Shown: positions 17,054-26,794, numbered from the stretch's first letter. The stretch: DNA of 64,000 nucleotides from Sphingobacterium athyrii (GCF_003071065.1 NZ_QCXX01000002.1:124001-188000), one strand, 5' to 3'. Made by a program: numbers and translations. Notes: generated by a model not told the origin, from the sequence alone.

Positions 17054-17815
17054 TTAAAAGAGAGACAACTCGATAGCTAAAGCAGTAGCTTCCGTTATAC
17101 TCTTTACTTTTAGTTTTGAAAATATCTGTTTTTTATGAAATTTAACGGTATCAATAGATACATAGAGCCTGTCTGCAATCTGATCCATTGTAAGACCCTG
17201 CGCTGAAAAAAGTAGTATATTCTTTTCTCGCGGTTTTAATTTTACACGCGGCGTTTCCACCCAGATATCTTTGACCAGATCATATTCAAATTGTCTTCCA
17301 TCTTCATCAGATTTAAATCTGATGTTACCTGCATTTGCATGCGAAGACATAGAAACTAAACAAAGCGCAATCCAAGGGTTTGAATGGTTGTCCAGCAACA
17401 GCGGTTTCAATTTATGGTTAACAAGTAAAGGTTTGCTGCCGGGCTGCTTCAGATGAAAGTCGTATGATATAGAATACTTTAAACGATCATCAGCGCCTAA
17501 TTTACCATAGAAATCAAAACCAACATCATTTATTTTCTTTAATAAATGAAGATCGCCTTCTGGAACATTAGTTACATAGTGATTATATCCTTCTTTCATT
17601 ACTTCTGCAGGGGAACTTCCGCATAAAAAAATGGGATTGTCGGAAACAAATAAAAAACTTTTCTTTGAATAATCTATAAGATAGATGCTTTGATAGGTTA
17701 GTCGGCTTAGGGATCTTGCGAAATTAATAAATGCGTTTACGATCTCATAATCATCTTTGCTAAAGTTGTCTTTAACATGTATCGGCTTAAAAAAATCTTC
17801 AATTTTTATTTTCAT
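17054..17815 (-). CDS. LuxR-type HTH regulator with PAS-like sensor domain
   Basis: 253 residues. The C-terminal 60 (LKPREKNILLFSAQGLTMDQIADRLYVSIDTVKFHKKQIFSKLKVKSITEA, shown here in part) form a LuxR/GerE helix-turn-helix. The N-terminal 190 residues resemble the PAS-like domain common in Bacteroidota LuxR-type regulators (YLIDYSKKSFLFVSDNP) rather than the classical autoinducer-binding domain. It is convergent with the LuxI-like gene. An inverted repeat 57-80 bp upstream of its start (17872-17895) is a candidate operator. Confidence 0.8.
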   Translation of the reverse strand: MKIKIEDFFKPIHVKDNFSKDDYEIVNAFINFARSLSRLTYQSIYLIDYSKKSFLFVSDNPIFLCGSSPAEVMKEGYNHYVTNVPEGDLHLLKKINDVGFDFYGKLGADDRLKYSISYDFHLKQPGSKPLLVNHKLKPLLLDNHSNPWIALCLVSMSSHANAGNIRFKSDEDGRQFEYDLVKDIWVETPRVKLKPREKNILLFSAQGLTMDQIADRLYVSIDTVKFHKKQIFSKLKVKSITEATALAIELSLF

Positions 17816-17871
17816 AGTTTAAATCACAAAGATGATCTATTGTCACTTCGAAATTTCCAATTAGACTAATG

Positions 17872-17895
17872 TTATTCTCGCAAATGCAAGAATAA
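17872..17895. promoter_or_regulatory. Candidate operator dyad upstream of LuxR-type gene
   Basis: TTATTCT (17872-17878) and AGAATAA (17889-17895) are perfect inverted halves separated by 10 bp, so their centres are 17 bp apart. It lies just upstream of the LuxR-type regulator start and is the right size for a dimeric regulator. Confidence 0.4.
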
Positions 17896-18006
17896 GCTTT
17901 CAGCCCAAAGTAATTAACAAAAAACAGGCTTTTCTGACCTTAGTCTATCTAGTACTTTGGCCAAAAGAGTATTTAATTTTTCTTATTAAACCCTTCTAAC
18001 ATAGCG

Positions 18007-18042
18007 GAGTAATATTCTACACAAATGGGTAGAATATTACTC
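18007..18042. repeat. Perfect 14-bp inverted repeat
   Basis: GAGTAATATTCTAC (18007-18020) and GTAGAATATTACTC (18029-18042) with an 8-nt loop. Neither strand is followed by a T tract, so it does not look like a standard terminator. Confidence 0.7.
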
Positions 18043-18314
18043 ACCATGATAAAATGTTGTATTTTACTTTGTACCTTTAATATCTTCAAAGCAATTAATA
18101 TGATATAAATATACTCTATTGGATTCAAATACCCAATGGTTAGCTTTGCTTTTAATGGGAATTTTTAATGCGATACCAAATCGTAGCGAAATTATCTCCA
18201 AATTGTTTCAATCCTACTCTCCTTCTTAACATGCTAAATGATCATTATAATTTACGTCGTGGACCTTAGTAGGTATGTAAATACTTGATTTATCCCTTTT
18301 AAATAGCTTATCTA

Positions 18315-18446
18315 TATGTATGTACATTTAATTTTTTTTTGTTTGATATTTATTATTATTTATGGTAATATTGTATGCTAGATCTATTATTTTAGGGATT
18401 TATTATGTTTTTAAACAACTTTATTGTTGTTTTTTATGTATGTACA
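18315..18446. repeat. Two exact copies of TATGTATGTACA, 120 bp apart
   Basis: The 12-mer occurs at 18315-18326 and 18435-18446. Each contains the palindrome TGTACA inside GTATGTAC. Both are upstream of the first GH92 gene and could be paired regulator sites. Confidence 0.5.
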
Positions 18447-18586
18447 ATATTATTTTTGAGGATGATTTTCTGTATTGATGGGTGTTTTTTGTTTTTCATC
18501 TTCATTCCGATGCAAGCAATAAATGGAAACAAATAACTGTCTGAACAAAAAGACTCGCATATTTTTTATTCTAAAATCCATCAATT

Positions 18587-21500
18587 ATGAAAAAGCATTT
18601 TCTCACTACCATTCTCACAAGCATGTTGTTGATCTCAGGGCGATTTGTTTCGGGGCAGGAGAATACTGTTTGGCAGCTGGGCAATCCAGATGGCTCCAGT
18701 AAGGAATTCGCCTTGGCTCCGCACGATTACAAGGGATTTCTTGAACATGATTTTGGTTATGAGGACAAATACTTTATTGTTGGCCAGTCTTCGTTATCCC
18801 GGGATCTTCCTTATGTATTGCCCGGACCTGCCAATGAATGGGGTGGGACAGGTGGAACTTCTGGTCTAAGAACCCACTTTTTGAATTTATACAGTGTCTT
18901 AGGTGGTCATATTGAAAATGGGAAATGGGTGCTGGAAGTAAAATTAGCAAATAACGACCCCAAAAATAAACCAACTTTACAAATCGCAATCAATGGTAAA
19001 CCTTATAATTACGAACTGAAGAATGGGGACGGCCCTGCTGATCCGGCAGGTACAGGTTCAAAGCCCGGAGCCTCTACGATACGGATCACGTTACCTGAAC
19101 ATCTTATTTCCGAAGGATTTAACCAGGTTACACTGACCGTAATAAAGGGGGGATGGGTCGAGTTTGATTCCTTTAAATTATTGGGGCCTGATCAAGCGAA
19201 ATTGTTGACAGATTACACTTCAATAGTCAAAGCAGTACGCCAGTCGGATTTTGAGCTAAAAAATGGGAACGAACGCATCCAGTATATGCTCGTTGATCTA
19301 TTGAAATTGAAAGATCAGGAGCGCATAAAAGTATTGTTGGATGGAAAGAAAATTTATGATGGAACCCATGAGAAGGGATTGTCGCGACTTGAAATCCCAA
19401 TGCCTTATATATCGAAAGAGATCCGAAGCAAATATGCGATATATGTCAACGATAAATTGATCAGCTCATCTTCCATACAACGTTCACCCAAAAGATTAGG
19501 CGGAGTTTCGGATTACGTCAATACCATGATAGGGGCGGCACATTCGAGATGGATGCTGGCACCGGGGCCATGGATGCCATTCGGAATGGTGAAGATCAGT
19601 CCGGATAATCAGAATATTGGTTGGCAAGCGGGGTATGAACCTTCAATAGAATCCATTGGTACATTTAGTCATATACACGAATGGACAATGGCTGGACTGG
19701 GGACATTTCCGACAGCAGGCCAATTGAGAACGAATGTGGGGGATCAATATTCTGTGAATTCAGGCTATCGTTCTGCAATAGATAAAACAAGTGAGCAGGC
19801 GCCATTAGGCTTTTATTCTGTCCATCTTCTCGATCAGGATATTGATGCAAAACTAACTGCGGGCACACGATCCAGTTTTCAAAAATATACTTATCATAAG
19901 TCGGATACCGGACGTGTAATGATTGATCTTAAAGTGAACGGCGAATATGATTATAAAATCAAAGATCTTTCCCTTAAAAAAGTTTCTGACTATAAGGTTA
20001 TTGGCTACAGTAGCCCGTTGTCCGAAAATGTCTGGTCTACGGATGCAAAGCAAGATTATGTTGTCTATTTCGTAATGGAGTTTGATAAACCAATTATCAA
20101 TTTTGGAACTTGGCATGACGGTAAAATAACAGCTAAGTCTGATCTAGTTGCTGACAGTGCTCAATTTGCGGGTATGTATGTTGAATTTGATGTCCGCAAA
20201 GATAACGAGGTACAATTGCGGACCGGAATTTCCTATGTTAGTGTAGCGAATGCTGCTGAAAATCTGAAAACAGAACTTTCTGATCCGTTTGGTTGGTCTT
20301 TTGAACGCGTGGTCGCCAATCAACATCGGGTGTGGAATGATTTATTGGGGCGCCTGGAGATAAAGAGCAATGACTATTTGGAAAAAGAGAAGTTTTACAC
20401 AAATATGTATCGAACCTTGGCTAGTCGCAATACATTTAGCGACGTCAATGGCCAATGGCGGTCTTCTGACGAGGCAATCAGAACGATGACACATCCGGGA
20501 GATCTGGCCTTGGGCTGTGATGCTTTTTGGAATACATTCTGGAACTTAAATCAGTTTTGGAACCTGGTTACTCCAGAATGGTCGAATAAATGGGTGCGAT
20601 CACAGTTGGCTATGTATGATGCCAATGGTTGGCTGGCAAAAGGACCTGCTGGGATGGAATATATTCCAGTGATGGTTGCTGAACATGAGATTCCTTTAAT
20701 CGTGGGGGCATACCAGATGGGAATACGGGATTATGACGTTACCAAGGCATTTGAAGCGGTTAAGAAAATGCAGACAACGAGTCCGCTAAAATTTGAAGGA
20801 GGTTTTGCTGGTAATCGGGATTTAGATATCTATTTGAAGTATAAATATGTTCCTTATGACTTGGGGCGTTTCTCGAATTCGATGGAATATAGTTTTGACG
20901 ATTGGACAGTTGGCCAATTCGCTAAATCATTGGGAAAAGAAAAGGAGTATAGCTATTTTAATGATCGGGGAAGCTGGTGGAAGAATGCAATAGACGTCAA
21001 AAGCGGCTACGCAAGGATGAAAGATGCTCAGGGAGAATGGTATCAGGATTTTGATCCCTTTAAATCCGGGGCCAATCATCATTATGTTGAAGGCAATGCC
21101 TGGCAATTGACGTTCTTTGTACCTCAGGATATTTCCGCGTTGGCAAAAATGATCGGAGAGGATGTTTTTCTAAAACGTTTGGAATGGGGATTTGGAGAGA
21201 GTGAAAAATGGCGCTATAATGGACCAAATGATCAGTATTGGGATTATCCGGTTGTCCAGGGAAATCAGCAGTCCATGCATTTTGCTTATATTTTTAACTG
21301 GTTGAACAAGCCATGGCTTACACAAAAATGGAGCCGGTCTATCGGCGAACGCTATTACGGACAGGGTATTTCTAATGCCTATTTAGGAGATGAGGACCAA
21401 GGGCAGATGAGCGCCTGGTATATCATGAATGCCATAGGACTATTTCAGTTGGACGGAGGGACACGAACAAAACCGATTTATGAAATTGGTAGCCCATCTT

Positions 21501-21724
21501 TTGAAGAAATTAAAATTAAGTTGGGACGACAATTTGGTCGAGGGGAGCAATTCATCATTAAAGCTAAAAATGCAAGCAAAAAGAATATGTATATCCAGCA
21601 AGCGACTTTGAACGGGAAGCCCCTGCACACATTCTATTTTGACGCCGAGGAACTGTTGAAAGGCGGCGAATTAGTTTTAGAAATGGGAGATAAACCAAAT
21701 ATGCAATGGGGATTGTCGCATTAG
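18587..21724 (+). CDS. GH92 family glycosidase with N-terminal beta-sandwich domain
   Basis: 1,045 residues: signal peptide (1-23), a 270-residue N-terminal region like the CBM-type domain III of PL4 rhamnogalacturonan lyases (WQLGNPDGSSKEFALAP, YVLPGPANEWGG, LQIAINGKPY, FNQVTLTVIKGGWVEFDSF), then GH92 from about 300. GH92 hallmarks are YVNTMIGA, HYVEGNAW (about 831) and MSAWYIMNAIGLFQ. The metal/base loop usually written GNDDxGxMSAWY reads GDEDQGQMSAWY. GH92 enzymes are calcium-dependent exo-alpha-mannosidases. The fused domain and altered loop suggest a different linkage or sugar from the two GH92 proteins downstream. It is separated from them by a terminator. Confidence 0.88.
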   Translation: MKKHFLTTILTSMLLISGRFVSGQENTVWQLGNPDGSSKEFALAPHDYKGFLEHDFGYEDKYFIVGQSSLSRDLPYVLPGPANEWGGTGGTSGLRTHFLNLYSVLGGHIENGKWVLEVKLANNDPKNKPTLQIAINGKPYNYELKNGDGPADPAGTGSKPGASTIRITLPEHLISEGFNQVTLTVIKGGWVEFDSFKLLGPDQAKLLTDYTSIVKAVRQSDFELKNGNERIQYMLVDLLKLKDQERIKVLLDGKKIYDGTHEKGLSRLEIPMPYISKEIRSKYAIYVNDKLISSSSIQRSPKRLGGVSDYVNTMIGAAHSRWMLAPGPWMPFGMVKISPDNQNIGWQAGYEPSIESIGTFSHIHEWTMAGLGTFPTAGQLRTNVGDQYSVNSGYRSAIDKTSEQAPLGFYSVHLLDQDIDAKLTAGTRSSFQKYTYHKSDTGRVMIDLKVNGEYDYKIKDLSLKKVSDYKVIGYSSPLSENVWSTDAKQDYVVYFVMEFDKPIINFGTWHDGKITAKSDLVADSAQFAGMYVEFDVRKDNEVQLRTGISYVSVANAAENLKTELSDPFGWSFERVVANQHRVWNDLLGRLEIKSNDYLEKEKFYTNMYRTLASRNTFSDVNGQWRSSDEAIRTMTHPGDLALGCDAFWNTFWNLNQFWNLVTPEWSNKWVRSQLAMYDANGWLAKGPAGMEYIPVMVAEHEIPLIVGAYQMGIRDYDVTKAFEAVKKMQTTSPLKFEGGFAGNRDLDIYLKYKYVPYDLGRFSNSMEYSFDDWTVGQFAKSLGKEKEYSYFNDRGSWWKNAIDVKSGYARMKDAQGEWYQDFDPFKSGANHHYVEGNAWQLTFFVPQDISALAKMIGEDVFLKRLEWGFGESEKWRYNGPNDQYWDYPVVQGNQQSMHFAYIFNWLNKPWLTQKWSRSIGERYYGQGISNAYLGDEDQGQMSAWYIMNAIGLFQLDGGTRTKPIYEIGSPSFEEIKIKLGRQFGRGEQFIIKAKNASKKNMYIQQATLNGKPLHTFYFDAEELLKGGELVLEMGDKPNMQWGLSH

Positions 21725-22191
21725 TACTACTATGTCTTTTGTCGAAAGACTATGCTAACCTTATTGTTTACTTTTTCAAAAAGCCGAAATTTTTGTTAAA
21801 GTTTGGTTAAACAGGGGTGCGGAAGATAACAATATCTGAGGAGTGGCGTTATAAGTGTAGTTTTCATAATTTAGGTTAATAATTGGTTAGTTAGTAAAAA
21901 TCCTGAAGTTCCCAGCTTCAGGATTTTTTTTGTGGAGGTGCTTTTCGCTGTTGAGCTAATGCTGCACGGACCATTCCATTGGAATACGCTGACTTTACTT
22001 TGTAAGGGTCGACTCATCGAATTCAATGCCATTTTTAGTTCTGCTAAAACCTATTAACATTGTAAAATGATAGATATATGTGTCGTGGATATTTGTAAAT
22101 CTTTGGTATTATCTGTAGTATTGTGACTACACTTAAAAATGAGCAACTACTGTTCCCTATTTATGGACAGGTCGTTTGCCTTTATCAAGAT
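21725..22191. other. Intergenic region between first and second GH92 genes
   Basis: 467 bp holding the terminator of the first gene (21896-21930) and then an AT-rich leader. TTACTTTG near 21995 resembles a -7 box (one mismatch to TAnnTTTG). No ORF was recognised. Confidence 0.5.
21896..21930 (+). terminator. Rho-independent terminator after first GH92 gene
   Basis: AAAAATCCTGAAG (21896-21908) pairs perfectly with CTTCAGGATTTTT (21916-21928) around a 7-nt loop and runs into Ts. Confidence 0.85.
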
Positions 22192-24441
22192 ATGATCAAA
22201 TTTATCCGTTATTTCCTTTTGGGATTATTTGTTTGGGAGAATGCGTCTGCGCAAAAACTACCGACAGACTATGTCAATCCTTTTATCGGTACCAGTAATT
22301 ATGGTACTACCAATCCGGGGGCTCAAGTACCTCATGGTTTAATGAATGTATCCCCCTTTAATGTAATGGGATCATCACTTAATGCCTTCGATAAAGATGC
22401 ACACTGGTGGTCTACGCCTTACGAACATAGCAATAGCTATTTTACAGGCTTTTCGCATGTTAATCTAAGCGGCGTAGGTTGCCCTGATATGGGAAGCTTG
22501 CTATTGATGCCAACGGCCGGAAAATTAGAAGTTGACTACCATCAATATGGAAGTACTTATACACAGGAAGAGGCCCATCCGGGCTATTATAGTAACGTGT
22601 TAAAAAAATACGGTATCAAAACGGAGGCATCCGCAACCGTCCGTGTGGGAGTATCTAAATTTACTTTTCCTAAAGGACAGGCTAATATTCTGCTTAATTT
22701 AGGTGAAGGACTGACGAATGAAACAGGTGCCACAGTTCGTTATGTCAGTGATACGGAACTTGAAGGTTCGAAATTATTAGGTTCGTTCTGTTATACCAAT
22801 AATCAGGCTGTGTATCCGATTTTCTTTGTGATGCGAGTAAATAAAAAGCCCACTAAGAAAGGTTACTGGAAATTTCAGCGTGCTGGTGAAAAATGGGAGA
22901 ATGATTGGAACAAAGATGCGGGCAAGTATAAGATTTTTACCGATTATTCGGATCAGTTGTCTGGAGATGATCTGGGCGCGTTTCTGAGTTTCGATGTTCA
23001 GGAAAATGAAAGCGTAGAGGTTCAACTGGCTGTATCCTTTGTGAGTGTCGAGAACGCTCGAAAAAACCTGCAGGCCGAGCAGCCAAGTTTTGGGTTTGAA
23101 CAAACAAGAAAGGAAGCATCATCCCTATGGAACGGCGAGCTATCGAGAATTGAGGTAGAAGGAGGTACCGAAGATCAAAAGACGGTATTTTATACGGCCA
23201 TGTATCACGCGATGATCCATCCAAATATCCTACAGGATGTCAATGGTGAATACCCTGCTATGGAAAATAGGAGGACACTCGTTGCGGATTACAACCGTTA
23301 TACAGTATTCTCCCTATGGGATACCTATAGAAATGTACAGCCTCTTATGTCTTTGGTCTATCCGGATAAACAGGTGGGCATGATTCGTTCCATGATTGAT
23401 ATTTATAAAGAAAATGGATGGATGCCTAAATGGGAACTTTATAGCCGTGAAAGCTATACAATGGACGGTGATCCAGCGGTTCCTGTCATCGTGGATGCCT
23501 GGATGAAAGGCATTCGGGATTATGATATCGATACCGCTTATGAAGCATTTCTGAAGTCAGCGACCACAATCGATTCGACGAATCGAATTCGTCCTGACAA
23601 TGCCGATTATGTAAAATATGGCTATGTTCCTCTTCGCGATTCTTTCGATAATTCAGTTTCTCACGCGATTGAGTATTATATGGCTGATTGGAACTTGGCG
23701 CAGCTGGCCAACTCACTGGGGAAAACTAAAGACGCACAAACTTTTGGCAAGAGAGCGCAAGGATACAAACTTTACTATTCGCCGGAATATGGTACATTCC
23801 GCCCTATTCTTCCAAATGGATCATTTTTGACCCCTTTCAATCCATTGATGGGCGCTAATTTCGAACCTAATCATGGATTCCATGAAGGGAATGCCTGGAA
23901 TTATAGCTTTGCAATACCATTTGATATCCCCGGCTTAGTTCAATTGATGGGTGGTAAGAAAAAATTTGTAGACAGATTACAGACAACCTTTGACAAGGGG
24001 TATTTCGATGTCACAAACGAACCAGATATGCTCTATCCGCATGTTTTTTCGGAAATAAAAGGTGAAGAATGGCGCACGCAAAAGTTGGTGAAGCAAATTC
24101 TGGACAAACATTTTACGAATAGTCCCGGAGGGATTCCCGGTAATGATGACACAGGCACAATGTCTACCTGGGCATTAATGAATATGATGGGAATTTACCC
24201 TTTTTGTCCCGGTAGACCAGATTATACGATTGTGAGTCCTGTATTTGACAAAGTCACTATTCAACTTGATAAAAAATATTATCCTAAGTCTGATAAGGTA
24301 ACCATCAGACGCGAAAAACAAGGCGATGGAGAATATATCAAAAAAATTGTGGTTGATGGAAAGTTATTAGCAGGCTTTAAGATAAGCCATCAGGTTTTGG
24401 TCAACAGCAAAGATATCCTGATTGTTACCGGAAACAGATAA
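22192..24441 (+). CDS. GH92 family glycosidase (alpha-mannosidase-like)
   Basis: 749 residues from the ATG at 22192, which begins a signal peptide (MIKFIRYFLLGLFVWENASAQ); the frame is open to 22123 but that extension looks unnatural. It has YVNPFIGTSNYG at the mature N-terminus, PGAQVPHGLMNVSP, GFSHVNLSGVGCPDMG, SLWDTYRNVQPL, FHEGNAWNYSF (about 562) and GNDDTGTMSTWALMNMMGIYPFCPG (about 650), all diagnostic of GH92. Expected to release alpha-mannose from glycans in the periplasm or at the surface. It forms an operon with the next GH92 gene, 30 bp downstream. Confidence 0.92.
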   Translation: MIKFIRYFLLGLFVWENASAQKLPTDYVNPFIGTSNYGTTNPGAQVPHGLMNVSPFNVMGSSLNAFDKDAHWWSTPYEHSNSYFTGFSHVNLSGVGCPDMGSLLLMPTAGKLEVDYHQYGSTYTQEEAHPGYYSNVLKKYGIKTEASATVRVGVSKFTFPKGQANILLNLGEGLTNETGATVRYVSDTELEGSKLLGSFCYTNNQAVYPIFFVMRVNKKPTKKGYWKFQRAGEKWENDWNKDAGKYKIFTDYSDQLSGDDLGAFLSFDVQENESVEVQLAVSFVSVENARKNLQAEQPSFGFEQTRKEASSLWNGELSRIEVEGGTEDQKTVFYTAMYHAMIHPNILQDVNGEYPAMENRRTLVADYNRYTVFSLWDTYRNVQPLMSLVYPDKQVGMIRSMIDIYKENGWMPKWELYSRESYTMDGDPAVPVIVDAWMKGIRDYDIDTAYEAFLKSATTIDSTNRIRPDNADYVKYGYVPLRDSFDNSVSHAIEYYMADWNLAQLANSLGKTKDAQTFGKRAQGYKLYYSPEYGTFRPILPNGSFLTPFNPLMGANFEPNHGFHEGNAWNYSFAIPFDIPGLVQLMGGKKKFVDRLQTTFDKGYFDVTNEPDMLYPHVFSEIKGEEWRTQKLVKQILDKHFTNSPGGIPGNDDTGTMSTWALMNMMGIYPFCPGRPDYTIVSPVFDKVTIQLDKKYYPKSDKVTIRREKQGDGEYIKKIVVDGKLLAGFKISHQVLVNSKDILIVTGNR

Positions 24442-24471
24442 CACATAAAGATTAAAGAAGCTATCTACACT

Positions 24472-26715
24472 ATGAAATATATGAAATACCTGGCATGCGC
24501 AGGGTTATTGGGTATCCTGAGCTGCGCTTCACAGAGAGATTCAGCAGAAGGTTCTTATGCAAAATCTGTCAATCCATTTATAGGGACAGATTTTACTGGA
24601 AACACCTACCCCGGAGCACAATCCCCCTTTGGTATGGTACAATTGAGTCCAGATAATGGATTACCCGGTTGGGATCGTATTTCGGGGTATTTTTATCCCG
24701 ATAGTACCATTTCTGGCTTTAGCCATACCCATTTAAGTGGGACAGGTGCCGGGGATCTGTACGATATATCATTTATGCCCGTTACATTGCCTTATCAGGA
24801 AGCAGCAGCACCTTTGGGTATCCATTCCAAGTTTTCGCATCACAACGAACAGGCATATGCGGGCTACTATAAAGTCAAGCTGACAGACTACAATATTGAT
24901 GTAGAGCTAACAGCAACTCCACGTTGTGGTATCCAACGCTATACATTTCCTGAGGCACAATCCGCTATTTTTTTGGATCTAAAAAAAGCCATGAACTGGG
25001 ATGCGACAACAGATTCATACATCGAGGTGGTCGATTCGGTCACTGTACGGGGCTATCGATTTTCTGAAGGATGGGCGAGAGGGCAACGTGTTTATTTTGA
25101 AACCCGATTTTCAAAGCCATTCCACGCAGTTCATATAGACAGTTCAGCAATACAGTCAAGTGTTGACACCATAACAAAAACGAGCAGGCGTATCGGTACG
25201 GCTTTCAAGGCACGTTTTGATTTTAAAACAACTGCTGGCGAGCAGATAACGCTTAGTACAGCCCTTTCGGGAGTAAGTATGGATGGGGCTTCCAAAAACC
25301 TGAAAGCTGAGGTGGTAAAAGATGACTTTGATTATTATCTCAAGCAAGCTGAAGATAACTGGAATGAGGAGCTAGGGAAAATTCGTGTCCAAACGAGTGA
25401 TAAAGATGAAAAAACAAAATTTTATACAGCATTGTACCATTCGATGTTGGCTCCTACCATATTTGGAGATGTGGACGGAGCTTATTTCGGTGCTGACCGA
25501 AAAATACATCAAGCAGAGGGCTGGACGAATTACAGTACTTTTTCGCTTTGGGATACCTACCGTGCTTCACATCCCTTGTTTACCTATCTTGATCCAAATC
25601 GTGTAAATGATATGGTTAAATCATTTATAGCATTTTATGAACAGCATGGTCGCCTGCCGGTATGGAATATTTATGGTAGTGAAACTGATATGATGATTGG
25701 CAATCATGCAATCCCGGTTATTGTAGATGCCTATCTGAAAGGAATAGGTAATTTTGATGTTGAAAAGGCATTGGAAGCCTGTGTCGCAACAGCGAATATC
25801 GATAATTACAGAGGTATTGGAATTTATAAAAAGTTAGGTTACGTTCCCTATGACGTTGTTGATAAATATAATGCCGAGAACTGGTCTTTGTCACGTACGC
25901 TCGAATACGCTTTTGATGATCATTGTATTGCTGTTATGGCACACAAGATTGGAAACAAAGAGGTGGCCGCTACGTTCTCTAAAAGGGCAAAAAATTATAA
26001 AAATGTTTATAATCCGGCGACATCATTTATGCAACCCCGTAACAGCCAGGGTGCTTTTGTTAGTCCATTTGATCCGGAGGATTACAGTGCTCATATCTGC
26101 GAAAGCAACGCTTGGCAGTACTTTTGGTCTGTTCAACACGACATCCCGGGGTTGATCAATCTCGTCGGCGGAAAAGAACGCTTTGGACAGAAATTAGATA
26201 GTATGTTTACCTTCCACCCGTCAGATACTAGTAAACTGCCTATTTTCAGTACGGGTATGATCGGACAATATGCGCATGGAAATGAACCAAGTCATCACGC
26301 AATATACCTATTTAACGCAATTGAACAACCCTGGAAGACGCAGCAATATGCTGCTGAAGTGATGCATAAACTCTATCTAAACAACCCGTCGGGACTAAGC
26401 GGAAACGACGACTGTGGACAAATGTCTGCTTGGTATGTATTCAGTGCACTGGGTTTTTACCCTGTTGATCCGGTAAGTGGGAAGTATGAAATCGGTACAC
26501 CATTGTTTGAGCATAGTGAATTTAAACTTGCGAATGGGAAGAAGTTTACTGTGAAAGCAAATCATGTAAATAAGACCAATATTTATATTCAGTCGGTTAC
26601 CTTGGATGGAAAACCCCTCGAGACAAGTTATATCACGCATGAGCAGATCATGTCCGGAGCTACCCTCGTTTTCCAAATGGGAAGTAAACCCGGTCCCGTT
26701 TGGTATAAAAAATAG
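24472..26715 (+). CDS. GH92 family glycosidase, predicted lipoprotein
   Basis: 747 residues with a lipoprotein signal (LLGILSCAS, lipobox cysteine about 18), so probably anchored in the outer membrane. GH92 motifs: SVNPFIGTDFTGNTYPGAQSPFGMVQLSPDNG, GFSHTHLSGTGAGDLYD, FSLWDTYRASHPL, ICESNAWQYFWSV (about 543) and LSGNDDCGQMSAWYVFSALGFYPVDP (about 643). The HEGN block of its neighbour is CESN here but the glutamate is kept. Second gene of the two-gene operon; a strong terminator follows at 26744. Confidence 0.92.
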   Translation: MKYMKYLACAGLLGILSCASQRDSAEGSYAKSVNPFIGTDFTGNTYPGAQSPFGMVQLSPDNGLPGWDRISGYFYPDSTISGFSHTHLSGTGAGDLYDISFMPVTLPYQEAAAPLGIHSKFSHHNEQAYAGYYKVKLTDYNIDVELTATPRCGIQRYTFPEAQSAIFLDLKKAMNWDATTDSYIEVVDSVTVRGYRFSEGWARGQRVYFETRFSKPFHAVHIDSSAIQSSVDTITKTSRRIGTAFKARFDFKTTAGEQITLSTALSGVSMDGASKNLKAEVVKDDFDYYLKQAEDNWNEELGKIRVQTSDKDEKTKFYTALYHSMLAPTIFGDVDGAYFGADRKIHQAEGWTNYSTFSLWDTYRASHPLFTYLDPNRVNDMVKSFIAFYEQHGRLPVWNIYGSETDMMIGNHAIPVIVDAYLKGIGNFDVEKALEACVATANIDNYRGIGIYKKLGYVPYDVVDKYNAENWSLSRTLEYAFDDHCIAVMAHKIGNKEVAATFSKRAKNYKNVYNPATSFMQPRNSQGAFVSPFDPEDYSAHICESNAWQYFWSVQHDIPGLINLVGGKERFGQKLDSMFTFHPSDTSKLPIFSTGMIGQYAHGNEPSHHAIYLFNAIEQPWKTQQYAAEVMHKLYLNNPSGLSGNDDCGQMSAWYVFSALGFYPVDPVSGKYEIGTPLFEHSEFKLANGKKFTVKANHVNKTNIYIQSVTLDGKPLETSYITHEQIMSGATLVFQMGSKPGPVWYKK

Positions 26716-26743
26716 CTGACAGCAATTCTTTGTTTTTGCCTAC

Positions 26744-26780
26744 AAAATCTCCAATAAGTTCACGCTTATTGGAGATTTTT
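26744..26780 (+). terminator. Terminator after GH92 operon
   Basis: AAAATCTCCAATAAG (26744-26758) pairs perfectly with CTTATTGGAGATTTT (26765-26779) around a 6-nt loop and continues into a T tract. It also faces the convergent GNAT gene. Confidence 0.88.
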
Positions 26781-26794
26781 TTACGAATAGAATA

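Larger units (their letters stand above)
17816..18586. other. Long intergenic region with several symmetric elements
   Basis: 771 bp, very AT-rich, with no convincing ORF. It holds a dyad at 17872-17895, a perfect 14-bp inverted repeat at 18007-18042, two copies of TATGTATGTACA at 18315 and 18435 (120 bp apart), and a weak AAACAAC/GTTGTTT hairpin at 18413-18432. It separates the LuxR-type gene from the first GH92 gene and is likely regulatory for one or both. Confidence 0.6.
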
